Source of the DNA: Paenibacillus turicensis
GTDB taxonomy: Bacteria > Bacillota > Bacilli > Paenibacillales > Paenibacillaceae
Direction: 5' to 3'
NCBI RefSeq assembly: GCF_017873435.1
Contig: NZ_JAGGKG010000012.1
Span: 1-64,000 of the forward strand
Length of the DNA stretch: 64,000 nucleotides
Below, piece by piece: positions 8,325-15,982 of the stretch. The notes beneath the pieces were generated by a model. It was not told where the DNA came from and ran no database searches. It worked only from the letters and a program-made list of their open reading frames with translations. Each line of letters opens with the position of its first letter. Positions within the stretch are counted from its first letter, which is position 1. Position numbers and translations under genes: made by a program.

Positions 8325-9644
8325 TTGAAAAAATGGTTATCGATGTTGTTATTGCTTTCGTTGACAGCTTCATTACTTGCAGCTTGTGGTTCCACTAGCT
8401 CAGATACGTCAGGCAATAAAGAGGCAGGAAAAGATACTAAAACGGAATCAGGCGCAAAAACAAAAGTAGTTGCTTGGGCTTGGGACCCTTCCTTTAACGG
8501 TGCGGCACTAAAAATTGCTGAGGAATTGTACAAAAAAGAGCACCCAGACTTCGAATTAGAAGTTGTTGAGATGGCGAAAGCTGACTTGGAGCAAAAGTTA
8601 AATACAAACCTTGCTTCTGGCGTTAAAGACGGACTTCCAGACATCATTTTAGTTAATGACCCTAACATTCAAAAATATGTAAATTCCTACCCAAATACAT
8701 TTGCTGACTTTACGGATAAAGTCGATTTTACTAAATTCTCACCATATAAAGTAGATGCTCTTCGCATTGATAACAAGATTTATGGTGTACCGTTTGATAT
8801 CGGTGTAACTGGGATGTTTTATCGCTCTGATTACTTAGAGCAAGCAGGCTTCCAACCTGAGGACTTAGAGAACATTACATGGGATAAGTATATTGAAATC
8901 GGTAAAATTGTAAAAGAAAAAACAGGAAAATATATGGCAACAATCAATCCTAACGATGAAGCGTTGACATCGATCTTATTGCAATCTGGTGGCTCATGGT
9001 ACATTACAGCAGATAACAAAGGTAACTTTGTGAACAACCCAGTCATGGCTGAAACACTTCGTGTATACAAAGCGATTGCAGACTCTGGGATTGCAAAACC
9101 AGTTACAGGCTGGAGCGAATTTGTAGGAAGCTTTAACGCAGGAGATGTAGCTACAGTTGTATCTGGAGTATGGCAAGTGGCTTCTATTATGGATGCTAAA
9201 GACCAAAGTGGTAAATGGAGAGTAGCACCAATCCCTAAATTAAACGTTGAAGGCGCAGCGAATGCTTCCAATGAAGGTGGCTCTAGCTGGTTCGTATTAG
9301 ATGGCTCCAAAAACAAAGACACAGCGATGGATTTCCTTGCAAAAACTATCGGAGGAAGCAGTGAGTTTTACGAGCGCTTCTTGAAGGAAAATGGTGGTGT
9401 TGGTTCTTATATGCCTGCCTTCACAAGTGAAGCTTATGGACAAAAATCAGAGTTCTTTGGTGGACAAGCAATTTATAGCGACTTTACAAAATGGTCAACA
9501 TTAGTTCCAGGTATTTCTTTAGGAATGTACACACAAGAAGCAAAAGACGCGTTGAAAAATGAATTGCCTAACATCTTGAACGGTGCGGATATTACGAAAA
9601 GCTTAGAAAATATTCAAAAGCTGTTTGAGCAACAGGTGCAATAA
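8325..9644 (+). CDS. Sugar ABC transporter, substrate-binding lipoprotein
   Basis: A 439-residue extracellular solute-binding protein of the bacterial family 1 (SBP_bac_1, MalE/UgpB-like). The N-terminus is a lipoprotein signal: MKKWLSM, a leucine-rich core and the lipobox LLAAC with lipidated Cys21. The mature protein begins with a Ser/Thr/Lys-rich tether, then the binding domain (KVVAWAWDPSFNGAALKIAE; PDIILVNDPNIQKYV; YGVPFDIGVTGMFYR). TTG at 8325 is chosen: it lies nine bases after AAAGGGG, while an upstream in-frame TTG at 8316 lies too close. It opens a three-gene importer operon. The substrate is not certain; the downstream GH42 beta-galactosidase suggests a galactose-containing oligosaccharide. 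Confidence 0.92.
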   Translation: MKKWLSMLLLLSLTASLLAACGSTSSDTSGNKEAGKDTKTESGAKTKVVAWAWDPSFNGAALKIAEELYKKEHPDFELEVVEMAKADLEQKLNTNLASGVKDGLPDIILVNDPNIQKYVNSYPNTFADFTDKVDFTKFSPYKVDALRIDNKIYGVPFDIGVTGMFYRSDYLEQAGFQPEDLENITWDKYIEIGKIVKEKTGKYMATINPNDEALTSILLQSGGSWYITADNKGNFVNNPVMAETLRVYKAIADSGIAKPVTGWSEFVGSFNAGDVATVVSGVWQVASIMDAKDQSGKWRVAPIPKLNVEGAANASNEGGSSWFVLDGSKNKDTAMDFLAKTIGGSSEFYERFLKENGGVGSYMPAFTSEAYGQKSEFFGGQAIYSDFTKWSTLVPGISLGMYTQEAKDALKNELPNILNGADITKSLENIQKLFEQQVQ

Positions 9645-9668
9645 ATTAAAAGTTAGGCAGGTGGAATT

Positions 9669-10544
9669 ATGCGTAACAAATGGAACAAATCAAATATTAT
9701 AGGATGGCAATTTGTATTATGGCCTTCCTTACTCATTATAGTATTTAGCTTTTATCCGATGGTCCAGTCCTTGCTGTTGTCGTTCCAGTCAGGTAAAGGG
9801 GTTGTATATCAATATTCAGGTATTAGTAACTATACACGTCTATTCTCTGATCCGATGTTTAAGCAAGCTGTACTAAACACGATGCTTTACCTAGTTGTAC
9901 AAGTGCCAATCATGTTGTTTTTGGGCCTTATTATCGCTTATTTCCTTAACCTGCCGAAACTTCGTTTTAAAGGTTTTTATCGTACAGCAATCTTTTTACC
10001 TTGTGTGACATCACTCGTATCTTATGCTGTATTGTTTAAAAGTATCTTTGCTGTAGATGGCATACTGAACAAAATGTTAATTTCTAGCCATCTTATCCAT
10101 GAGCCTATCGCTTGGCTCATGGACCCAGTATGGGCAAGAGTAGTTATTATTGCAGCAATTACATGGCGTTGGACAGGATATAATATGATTTTTTACCTCT
10201 CTGCCATGCAAAGCATTGACCCAAGTGTATATGAAGCGGCTTCAATTGACGGGGCTTCTAAAACAAAGCAATTTTTCAAAATTACTGTACCGATGTTAAG
10301 ACCCATCATTTTGTTTACAGCGATCATTTCAACGAACGGTACATTGCAGTTATTTGATGAGGTTGTCAACATTACAAACGGTGGTCCAGGTAACTCAACC
10401 ATGACGATTTCTCAGTACATTTATAACTTGTCCTTTGTATATACACCTAACTTTGGTTATGCGGCGACAGTATCTTATGCGATTGTAATTATGGTTGCGA
10501 TCTTAGCCTTGCTTCAGCTTAAAATTGGAGGGGAGAAAAAATGA
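9669..10544 (+). CDS. Sugar ABC transporter permease 1 (MalF/UgpA type)
   Basis: A 291-residue inner-membrane permease with six transmembrane helices. The cytoplasmic coupling loop that contacts the ATPase is clear: EAASIDGASKTKQFFKITVP, the EAA motif of carbohydrate uptake family 1. Family-typical features are the N-terminal segment with WPSLLIIVFSFYPMVQSL and the WRWTGYNMIFYLSAMQSI helix. The start ATG follows GGCAGGTGGA by a few bases, 24 bases after the binding-protein stop. Its stop overlaps the next gene by four bases (ATGA), so the two permeases are translationally coupled. No ATPase gene is nearby; it probably uses a shared MsmX-type ATPase encoded elsewhere. Confidence 0.94.
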   Translation: MRNKWNKSNIIGWQFVLWPSLLIIVFSFYPMVQSLLLSFQSGKGVVYQYSGISNYTRLFSDPMFKQAVLNTMLYLVVQVPIMLFLGLIIAYFLNLPKLRFKGFYRTAIFLPCVTSLVSYAVLFKSIFAVDGILNKMLISSHLIHEPIAWLMDPVWARVVIIAAITWRWTGYNMIFYLSAMQSIDPSVYEAASIDGASKTKQFFKITVPMLRPIILFTAIISTNGTLQLFDEVVNITNGGPGNSTMTISQYIYNLSFVYTPNFGYAATVSYAIVIMVAILALLQLKIGGEKK

Positions 10545-11347
10545 GAAAGTTATCGAATTTAGGTATTCACATATTCCTCATTATTGTTTCTGTCATCTCC
10601 CTGTTCCCGTTTTTATGGATGCTGATTGGCATGACAAACACTTCCTCAGATATTGTTAAGGGTAAATTTAGCTTTGGCAGTATGCTGCAGGATAACATTA
10701 CAAAATTGCTGGACACAACAACGCTTGGTTCTGCCTTTTGGAACTCGGCAATTATTGCGGTGATTGGTACGATTTTAACCTTGCTCTTAAGCTCGATGGC
10801 GGGCTATGGCTTTGAAATTTATCGTAGTCGTGCAAAGGATAGATTATTTGGAGTTTTAATGCTCTCGATGATGATGCCATTTGCTGCGATTATGATTCCA
10901 TTGTTCCGGATGTTTAGTCAATTTGGATTGCTAAACTCTCCGACGGCTGTTATTTTGCCAATGATGACGACAGCATTTATGATCTTTTTCTTCTTGCAAA
11001 ATACGAAGTCCTTCCCACGTGAGCTGTTGCAGGCAGGACGTGTGGATGGCTTAAATGAAATCCAGCTTTTTACTAGAGTATATGTGCCAACGATGAAACC
11101 AACGTATGCGGCAGCAGCGATTATAACCTTCATGAACCATTGGAACAACTTCTTATGGCCATTGATTGCCTTGCAATCGCAGGAAAAGAAAACCTTGCCA
11201 CTGATCGTGTCGAGTTTGGCTTCATCCTATAATCCCGATTATGGCATCATTATGGTGGCAATTGTAATTACGACCATTCCTACGGTATTAATCTTCTTCT
11301 TGCTACAGAAGCAATTTGTGCAGGGAATGATTGGTTCGGTTAAATAA
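10541..11347 (+). CDS. Sugar ABC transporter permease 2 (MalG/UgpE type)
   Basis: A 268-residue permease with six membrane helices, the partner of the preceding gene. The EAA loop appears in a variant form, QAGRVDGLNEIQLFTRVYVP, as is common in the MalG-type subunit. The N-terminal helix contains SLFPFLWMLIGMTNTSSDI, and the C-terminal part ends with LLQKQFVQGMIGSVK, the usual end of MalG-type permeases (QR.F..G...GAVK). ATG overlaps the upstream stop as ATGA. It is the last gene of the importer; a palindromic repeat and a terminator follow before the beta-galactosidase gene. Confidence 0.94.
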   Translation: MRKLSNLGIHIFLIIVSVISLFPFLWMLIGMTNTSSDIVKGKFSFGSMLQDNITKLLDTTTLGSAFWNSAIIAVIGTILTLLLSSMAGYGFEIYRSRAKDRLFGVLMLSMMMPFAAIMIPLFRMFSQFGLLNSPTAVILPMMTTAFMIFFFLQNTKSFPRELLQAGRVDGLNEIQLFTRVYVPTMKPTYAAAAIITFMNHWNNFLWPLIALQSQEKKTLPLIVSSLASSYNPDYGIIMVAIVITTIPTVLIFFLLQKQFVQGMIGSVK

Positions 11348-11360
11348 CAGATCTCGATAA

Positions 11361-11500
11361 AATTAGTTGTTGACAACAATGGAGATGGAGGCTACGAGAC
11401 AGAGAGTTCTTCCGATCGTTGTTAAAACCAGACGAACGTTTCACTTCTCCAGAATCTCCCTGTCCCTTCGCTAGTTTGGGTTAGTTGTCAACCACTAATT
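11361..11500. repeat. Interspersed palindromic repeat, copy C
   Basis: A 140-bp element bounded by inverted ends AATTAGTTGTTGACA and TGTCAACCACTAATT. Inside, GGAGGCTACGAGACAGAGAG, then GATCGTTGTTAAAACCAGA, and CTCCAGAATCTCCCTGTCCC, then TTCGCTAG, match the copies near 22.8 kb, but the region around the centre is shorter. It lies 14 bases after the second permease gene, in non-coding DNA. Confidence 0.75.
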
Positions 11501-11545
11501 TAAAAATCGAACCATTATTTAATCTTCATTAATTTTAAATTTGAT

Positions 11546-11600
11546 AGCCTGATTCTCATCCTAAGTGTTATGCATCAAGGTGAAATCAGGCTTTATTTTT
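11546..11600 (+). terminator. Intrinsic terminator after the ABC importer
   Basis: AGCCTGATT (11546-11554) pairs with AATCAGGCT (11584-11592), with a loop of about 29 bases, followed by TTATTTTT. It lies between the importer and the beta-galactosidase gene, so that enzyme probably has its own promoter after 11600. The gap 11348-11673 contains only repeat C and this hairpin. Confidence 0.65.
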
Positions 11601-11673
11601 ACACATATTTATACATTGTTAGACATCTTAAACTTGTTTGGACTAGGTACATTTAATTTGTGGAGGGAACCCA

Positions 11674-13776
11674 TTGAATACAAAAACAAGAACACAAGAG
11701 ACACATCTTTTTGGAGATCAGCTTTTGCATGGTGCGGACTATAATCCTGAGCAATGGTTACATGAACCAGAGGTGCTGGAACAGGATATTCGTTATATGA
11801 AGGAAGCGGGCTGTAATGTAATGTCTGTAGGGATTTTTTCTTGGGCTGCATTAGAGCCTGAGGAAGGGAAGTTTAACTTTGAGTGGATGGATCATGTGAT
11901 TGATTCCCTTTATTCGAATGGCATTTCTGTCTTTCTGGCAACCCCATCAGGTGCACGTCCAACTTGGCTCGCTCAGAAATATCCCGAAGTATTGCGTGTA
12001 AGCAAAGAACGCCAACGTAATTTATATGGCGCACGTCATAATCATTGCTATACTTCACCTATATATAGAGAAAAAATAAGCATTATTAATACAGCATTGT
12101 CCAAGCGATATAGTGACCATCCTGCGGTCAAGCTTTGGCACATTTCCAATGAATATGGTGGCGAATGCCATTGTGATTTGTGTCAGGAAGCGTTTCGGAC
12201 TTGGCTTCAAAATAAGTACGGTACTTTGGATGCATTAAATGCGGCTTGGTGGACGACATTCTGGAGTCATACGTATACTGATTGGTCACAAATTGACTCT
12301 CCTGCCCCACATGGCGAGAGTGCAACTCATGGCTTAAACCTAGATTGGCGCAGATTTGTAACCGATCAAAGTCTTAATTTTATGAACCATGAAATTGCAG
12401 CGGTAAAAACCTATAATCCTGACATCCCTGTTACCACCAACTTTATGTATTACTTTGATGGCTTAAACTACTTTAAGTATAAGGATTCCGTTGATATCGT
12501 CTCATGGGACAATTACCCGCTATGGCACAAAAAACCGGATATCGATATTGCGATCGATACAGCAATGAATCATGATATGATGCGCTCTATTAAGCGTAAG
12601 CCATTTTTGCTCATGGAAAGCTCACCAAGCATGACGAACTGGCAAGGCGTTTCTAAGCTAAAAAAACCAGGTATGCATGTATTATCATCGATGCAGGCGG
12701 TGGCACACGGCTCTAATTCGGTGCAATATTTTCAGTGGCGTAAAAGTCGTGGGTCTAGTGAAAAATTCCATGGTGCAGTTGTGTCCCATGATAGCTCGAA
12801 TGAGCATCGTGTATTTAAAGAAGTGACAGAGCTAGGTAACCTACTCCAGCAGTTGTCAGTAGTAGATGTAGCAAATTCAACAACAGTGTCCCAAGCTGCG
12901 ATCGTATATGACTGGGAAAATAAATGGGCAATCGAGGATTCACAGGGACCACGCAACCAAGGTATGGGGTATATTGAAGAGGTTCAGCGTCATTATCGGT
13001 CATTGCTAGAGCAAGGTATTTCTGTCGATTTTGTAGATATGGAATGTGACATTAGTGACTATAAGCTGCTTGTTGCTCCAATGTTGTATATGCTTCGGGC
13101 TGGCTTTGAGGATAAGCTTCGTTCATTTGTTGAGCAGGGTGGTACATTAGTATTAACGTACTGGAGTGGCATTGTTGACGAAAATGATCTTGTGTTTAGA
13201 GGTGTTGCACCGCATAAGCTAACTGATGTTGTTGGTCTAGTTAGTGATGAAATCGATGGACTGTATGATCATGAGGCGAATCAGGGCATCGTTAACGTAG
13301 AGGCTGCACCCATCGTGCAGGAGGGTAAGGGCAAGCTAACTGGCTTCTATTTCTGTAGTACGTTATGTGATTTAGTTTCTTTGCAAGGTGCAGAAGCCAT
13401 CATGACTTACGGCGATGACTTTTACGCAGGTAAGCCAGCCTTAACCCGTCACCGTTTTGGGACAGGTGAAGCCTACTATGTGGCTAGTCGATTTGAGCAG
13501 CAGTTTTATCGCGATTTTTATTATGATGTAGCTGCTAAATTACAGTTGAAAAAGGCGGTTGAGGTATCATTACCATATGGCGTGTATGCAACTACGCGTG
13601 AAAATGCTGATACCGAGTACCTATTTGTTCAAAACTATAACGGTGTTGCGTGTGAGATGCCTGCTTTAGATGAAAAGTGGACTGTAGTTGATAATGAAGG
13701 AGTTCGTCAATTAGATACTGCCGTCTCATGGCAGATCCAGCCATTTGAAATCATTGTAGCAACACGTAAGATATAA
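11674..13776 (+). CDS. Beta-galactosidase, glycoside hydrolase family 42
   Basis: A 700-residue intracellular enzyme that hydrolyses terminal beta-galactosides. Residues about 12-400 form the catalytic barrel, beginning with GADYNPEQW. The acid/base is Glu160 in HISNEYGGE and the nucleophile Glu315 in FLLMESSPS. Cys125, Cys165, Cys167 and Cys170 (ECHCDLC) match the zinc-binding cysteines of the GH42 group. Residues about 410-620 form the trimerisation domain and the last 70 a small beta domain ending in QPFEIIVATRK. There is no signal peptide. TTG at 11674 follows GGAGGG with six bases between and is the best start. It lies downstream of a sugar importer, which presumably supplies its substrate. 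Confidence 0.95.
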   Translation: MNTKTRTQETHLFGDQLLHGADYNPEQWLHEPEVLEQDIRYMKEAGCNVMSVGIFSWAALEPEEGKFNFEWMDHVIDSLYSNGISVFLATPSGARPTWLAQKYPEVLRVSKERQRNLYGARHNHCYTSPIYREKISIINTALSKRYSDHPAVKLWHISNEYGGECHCDLCQEAFRTWLQNKYGTLDALNAAWWTTFWSHTYTDWSQIDSPAPHGESATHGLNLDWRRFVTDQSLNFMNHEIAAVKTYNPDIPVTTNFMYYFDGLNYFKYKDSVDIVSWDNYPLWHKKPDIDIAIDTAMNHDMMRSIKRKPFLLMESSPSMTNWQGVSKLKKPGMHVLSSMQAVAHGSNSVQYFQWRKSRGSSEKFHGAVVSHDSSNEHRVFKEVTELGNLLQQLSVVDVANSTTVSQAAIVYDWENKWAIEDSQGPRNQGMGYIEEVQRHYRSLLEQGISVDFVDMECDISDYKLLVAPMLYMLRAGFEDKLRSFVEQGGTLVLTYWSGIVDENDLVFRGVAPHKLTDVVGLVSDEIDGLYDHEANQGIVNVEAAPIVQEGKGKLTGFYFCSTLCDLVSLQGAEAIMTYGDDFYAGKPALTRHRFGTGEAYYVASRFEQQFYRDFYYDVAAKLQLKKAVEVSLPYGVYATTRENADTEYLFVQNYNGVACEMPALDEKWTVVDNEGVRQLDTAVSWQIQPFEIIVATRKI

Positions 13777-13799
13777 AACAAATTTAACTTATTTCTAAG

Positions 13800-13829
13800 T
13801 CCATCCCTTTATCGGGGTGGGCTTTTTTT
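13800..13829 (+). terminator. Intrinsic terminator after beta-galactosidase
   Basis: CCATCCC, a short TTTATC loop and GGGGTGG form a 7-bp stem with one G-T pair, followed by GGCTTTTTTT. It begins 24 bases after the beta-galactosidase stop. Confidence 0.8.
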
Positions 13830-13934
13830 CAACAATTTAAGAAATGTTTGGCAACATTCACTTTTTGACATAGTGAGATACGGTATAATGTAGGGGCATA
13901 GCGATAGGAGTAACTTAAATTCGAGGTGAGTGTA

Positions 13935-14576
13935 ATGGATAAGTTAACTAAATTTAGCGTGCTTGAACAGGTTTCTACAGAGGACAAGATTGTTGCTTTT
14001 ACTTTTGATGATGGCCCTAATCCGTTATATACGAGACAGCTACTTGATATATTTCGTGCGGTTGGGGGCAAAGCAACCTTTTTTATGTTAGGTCAACAGA
14101 TGGATGCTTCAGAAGACGCAGAGCAGGTAGCAAGAGAGGCGCACGCGGCAGGACATGAGATTGGAAACCATACGTATACCCATCCCAATTTAGCGACAGT
14201 TTCTTTAGAGGAAGCTCAAGCTGAAATTGAAAAAATGGAACAACGAATTGTTCAAATTACAGGGAAAAAACCTGCTGTTTTTAGACCGCCTTACTTTGGC
14301 ATTAATGATGAGGTACAGCAGTTTGTTGGGAATCGTGGTTATTATACGATCGGTGCAGTAAACAATGAGGCACAGGATTGGGAACAACCAGGTGTAGATT
14401 TTATTATCGATCAGACCAAAAAGAAGCTGAGAAAAGGAAGTATTTTAATTTTCCATGATGGTTATGGGGATCGTTCCCAATCCATTGAGGCAGTGCGGCT
14501 ATTGGCGGAGGAGCTTACTGCTGAGGGGTATCAATTAGTGACGGTCAGTGAACTTATTTCCTTAGCTACTCAATAA
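13935..14576 (+). CDS. Polysaccharide deacetylase (NodB domain, CE4)
   Basis: A 213-residue metal-dependent deacetylase of the NodB/CE4 fold. Motif 1 is FTFDDGPNP with Asp25 and Asp26; motif 2 HEIGNHTYTHPN gives metal-binding His79 and His83; motif 3 is FRPPYFG; motif 5 is IFHDGYGD. The protein is a bare catalytic domain with no signal peptide or cell-wall-binding module, so its location is uncertain. ATG at 13935 is chosen because GAGGTGAG lies just before it; a GTG within that ribosome site (13926) also opens the frame. It stands alone between two terminator or spacer regions. Peptidoglycan or chitin-type substrates are known for the family; none is indicated here. Confidence 0.9.
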   Translation: MDKLTKFSVLEQVSTEDKIVAFTFDDGPNPLYTRQLLDIFRAVGGKATFFMLGQQMDASEDAEQVAREAHAAGHEIGNHTYTHPNLATVSLEEAQAEIEKMEQRIVQITGKKPAVFRPPYFGINDEVQQFVGNRGYYTIGAVNNEAQDWEQPGVDFIIDQTKKKLRKGSILIFHDGYGDRSQSIEAVRLLAEELTAEGYQLVTVSELISLATQ

Positions 14577-14681
14577 ATTATTTACATATTCTCCCTCATT
14601 TCCAAGAAAGAAAAACAATGAACACAGAAACGATGAACAAAAGAAATAGGAAACAAAGAAAGAAGAAAGGAATGATTTTTC

Positions 14682-14897
14682 GTGTCGCTTAGCCGTAAGT
14701 CTGTAGAGCAAGATTTCATCATCGAGAAGGTGCAGCAATTATTCCAATGCAGAGTGCTATGGAGTGAAGGAAGACCATGCTTGGAGTATGACAGCCTTGA
14801 GGAGCTAGACAAAATTGAAGCTTATGTCGAAGCTGAGTTTGGCGAAAAATTGTTGGATGTATTTTTTACGGCGGTTGAAAGCTTACCTAACTCCTAA
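14682..14897 (+). CDS. Small acidic protein of unknown function
   Basis: A 71-residue, mostly helical, acidic protein that I do not recognise. It contains the stretch KVQQLFQCRVLWSEGRPCL and an acidic helix, SLEELDKIEAYVEAEF. The start is GTG at 14682, about 10 bases after AAAGGA; an ATG ten bases upstream runs into a stop after five codons. The purine-rich leader (14600-14680) looks like an untranslated region. It lies 106 bases after the deacetylase and 64 bases before the GntR gene. The composition is protein-like and codon use matches the neighbours, so it is probably real. Confidence 0.55.
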   Translation: MSLSRKSVEQDFIIEKVQQLFQCRVLWSEGRPCLEYDSLEELDKIEAYVEAEFGEKLLDVFFTAVESLPNS

Positions 14898-14961
14898 TTG
14901 GATATGGTAAACTAGGTTTACTGGGGTTAACTGAAAAATGACCTTAAAAGAGGAGTAAGAT

Positions 14962-15684
14962 ATGACGCAGTTTGTGTATAAAAAAATTATGGATGACCTC
15001 AAAAGGAAAATATTCGCAGGGCAATTTCCTGATATGAAATTACCAGACGAGAGGACATTAAGTGAAGCATATCAGGTGAGTCGAAGTTCAGTCAAACATG
15101 CCTTGAATAAAATGGAGCACGTAGGCATCATTTTTAAAAAACGTGGCTCAGGAACATTTATCAATCCTTTATACATTAAAAATGAATCCATTTTCAATTA
15201 TGAAGGCTCAAACCTAGGGGTTACAGATAATTTTCAAATGCATGGGCAAAAGCCTAAGGTCAAAGTACTCAGCTTTGAGGTGATTTCTCCAACAGAGGAG
15301 TTACAACGAGATTTGTTTATAGATAGATATGATTTTGTTTATAAAATCGTGCGTTTACGTTTGTTTGATGATCAGCCATTTATGATTGAGACGGGCTATA
15401 TTCCGATTAAAATTGTGCAAAATTTAAATCAGGAAATTATTGAAGGCTCCATCTTTAATTATTTGGAGGATGCGCACAACCTTGCGGTAACGAAGTCGTT
15501 TCTGTCCGTGTTTGCAGAGCCTTCTCAGGCTGAGGATCAGCAGCTTTTACAGTTAGAGCCAAATGAGCCGGTAGGCGTAATGGAAGGTATTTTCTTTTTA
15601 GATAATGGAACACCATTTGAATTTTCGCATATGCGTTTTCATTATAAATATATGAAGTTTAATTCCTTTGTATCGGTGCAGTAA
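14962..15684 (+). CDS. GntR family regulator with UTRA domain
   Basis: A 240-residue repressor of the HutC/UTRA branch of the GntR family. Residues 1-70 are the winged helix: YKKIMDDLKRKIFAGQF and LPDERTLSEAYQVSRSSVKH, with the wing GIIFKKRGSGTFI. Residues about 90-238 are the UTRA ligand domain, which in this family binds sugar phosphates or similar small molecules (YKIVRLRLFDDQPFMIETGY). The ATG follows AGAGGAGTAAGAT. The next gene on the same strand is phosphoketolase, 300 bases on, with a terminator between; it is the most likely target, since the UTRA domain could sense a pentose or hexose phosphate. That link is inference from position only. Confidence 0.9.
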   Translation: MTQFVYKKIMDDLKRKIFAGQFPDMKLPDERTLSEAYQVSRSSVKHALNKMEHVGIIFKKRGSGTFINPLYIKNESIFNYEGSNLGVTDNFQMHGQKPKVKVLSFEVISPTEELQRDLFIDRYDFVYKIVRLRLFDDQPFMIETGYIPIKIVQNLNQEIIEGSIFNYLEDAHNLAVTKSFLSVFAEPSQAEDQQLLQLEPNEPVGVMEGIFFLDNGTPFEFSHMRFHYKYMKFNSFVSVQ

Positions 15685-15738
15685 GCAAGAATTATTTGAC
15701 AACGTAGACATCAGAATAATAAACAAGGTTTAGAAAAG

Positions 15739-15765
15739 ACTAGGGGAAAATACCCTAGTTTTTTT
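15739..15765 (+). terminator. Intrinsic terminator after the GntR gene
   Basis: ACTAGGG pairs with CCCTAGT around a GAAAATA loop, followed by TTTTTT. It ends the regulator transcript; since a TTGACA hexamer lies upstream at 15698, it could instead act as a leader attenuator for phosphoketolase. Confidence 0.75.
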
Positions 15766-15893
15766 GTGTATCTATAATAAGTAAAAATTTATAATAATTT
15801 ATAAATAAAAGGAATAAAAACTAGTTTATAGCTGTAAATTTCATACTATGTTCAAAATTTCACATAATTGGACCGTATTAATTGATAAAAAGG

Positions 15894-15921
15894 TTGAATT
15901 TAATTTTGATAGCGGTATGAT
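15894..15921 (+). promoter_or_regulatory. Candidate sigma-A promoter for phosphoketolase
   Basis: TTGAAT (15894-15899), a 16-base spacer and TATGAT (15916-15921). It would give a leader of about 55 bases before the ATG at 15983. It lies after the terminator of the GntR gene, as an independent promoter should. Confidence 0.4.
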
Positions 15922-15982
15922 GTACTTGAAAATAAAGAAAACGGAAAGAAATTACAAAAAAAATTGTTTAGGGGTGGAAGAA

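Noticed and set aside
8831-9322. 163-codon minus-strand frame inside the sugar-binding protein gene
   Set aside because: It is antisense to a well-supported gene and has no ribosome site or recognisable domain.
15848-15982. 45-codon N-terminal extension of phosphoketolase
   Set aside because: No ribosome site before it, an unusual composition, and the ATG at 15983 gives the expected family length and N-terminus.
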